From the NCBI GenBank assembly GCA_947626215.1, contig CANQRJ010000003.1, positions 1-29,767 on the forward strand: 29,767 nucleotides of DNA, written 5' to 3'. This DNA comes from an uncultured Bacilli bacterium. GTDB taxonomy: Bacteria; Bacillota_I; Bacilli_A; RF39; UBA660. A model generated the notes under the pieces. The model saw only the letters and a list, made by a program, of their open reading frames with translations. It was not told the DNA's origin and did no database searches. The position numbers and the translations under genes were made by a program. Shown piece by piece: positions 29,760-29,767 of this stretch (positions are counted from its first letter, which is position 1; each line of letters begins with the position of its first letter).

Positions 29760-29767
29760 TATTGTAC

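Noticed and set aside
1..29767. Use of TGA as tryptophan (Mycoplasma code)
   Set aside because: Trp codons in the ribosomal genes are TGG and genes such as secY end in TGA, so the standard bacterial code applies.
1..29767. CRISPR arrays, transposases, tRNA or rRNA genes
   Set aside because: No spaced repeat array, transposase-like protein, cloverleaf or rRNA segment was recognised on either strand.

Overview
The window is an A/T-rich stretch of a low-GC Gram-positive genome. The Zn-ribbon S14, the S10-spc-alpha gene order, the Firmicutes-style L10 leader, SipW-type export and use of TGA as a stop (secY and a pseudopilin gene end in TGA, Trp is TGG) point to a Bacilli/Mycoplasmatota-like lineage that reads the standard bacterial code. 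Absence of rpmD (L30) and the style of the exported proteins resemble uncultured gut RF39-type Bacilli. That placement is inference, not a search result.

Layout. (1) 1-1731: a left-edge gene start on the minus strand, then the only complete plus-strand gene of the window, an exported Lys/Glu/Ala-helix surface protein. (2) 1742-2144: a YjbR/MmcQ-family gene whose true N-terminus lies in another frame, i.e. a frameshifted gene. (3) 2145-16225: one long minus-strand ribosomal operon, transcribed rpsJ-rplC-rplD-rplW-rplB-rpsS-rplV-rpsC-rplP-rpmC-rpsQ-rplN-rplX-rplE-rpsZ-rpsH-rplF-rplR-rpsE-rplO-secY-adk-map-infA-rpmJ-rpsM-rpsK-rpoA-rplQ, with a 17-bp-spaced promoter, a structured leader and a terminator. 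(4) 16238-20255: a five-gene minus-strand operon of membrane-anchored proteins with type IV prepilin signals, ending in a 724-residue prepilin with a 15-cysteine segment. (5) 20273-22777: rplK-rplA-rplJ-rplL with an L1-type leader, an L10 leader with attenuator, and an internal promoter overlapping the end of rplA. (6) 22834-29474: a minus-strand export locus coding for a SipW-type signal peptidase with a large membrane domain, a TasA/camelysin-like protein, a DUF5305-like membrane protein and two large exported proteins. (7) 29475-29767: a short plus-strand ORF resembling the start of an XRE regulator, and a strong promoter-proximal hairpin at the right edge.

How it fits together. The translation genes are ordinary in content, but the usual rplL-rpoB-rpoC-rpsLG-fusA-tuf-rpsJ continuity is broken: the prepilin operon sits exactly where rpoB to tuf would be, and the SipW locus sits upstream of rplK where secE/nusG often are. 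The two surface loci therefore flank rplKAJL. One protein of each (620 and 724 residues) ends in a similar Trp-rich extracellular module. I infer two cell-surface systems, a SipW-processed fibre or matrix system and a pilus-like or pseudopilus system, embedded between highly expressed ribosomal operons. The most unusual sequence is the Cys-rich insertion of the large prepilin. The best-supported anomaly is the YjbR frameshift.
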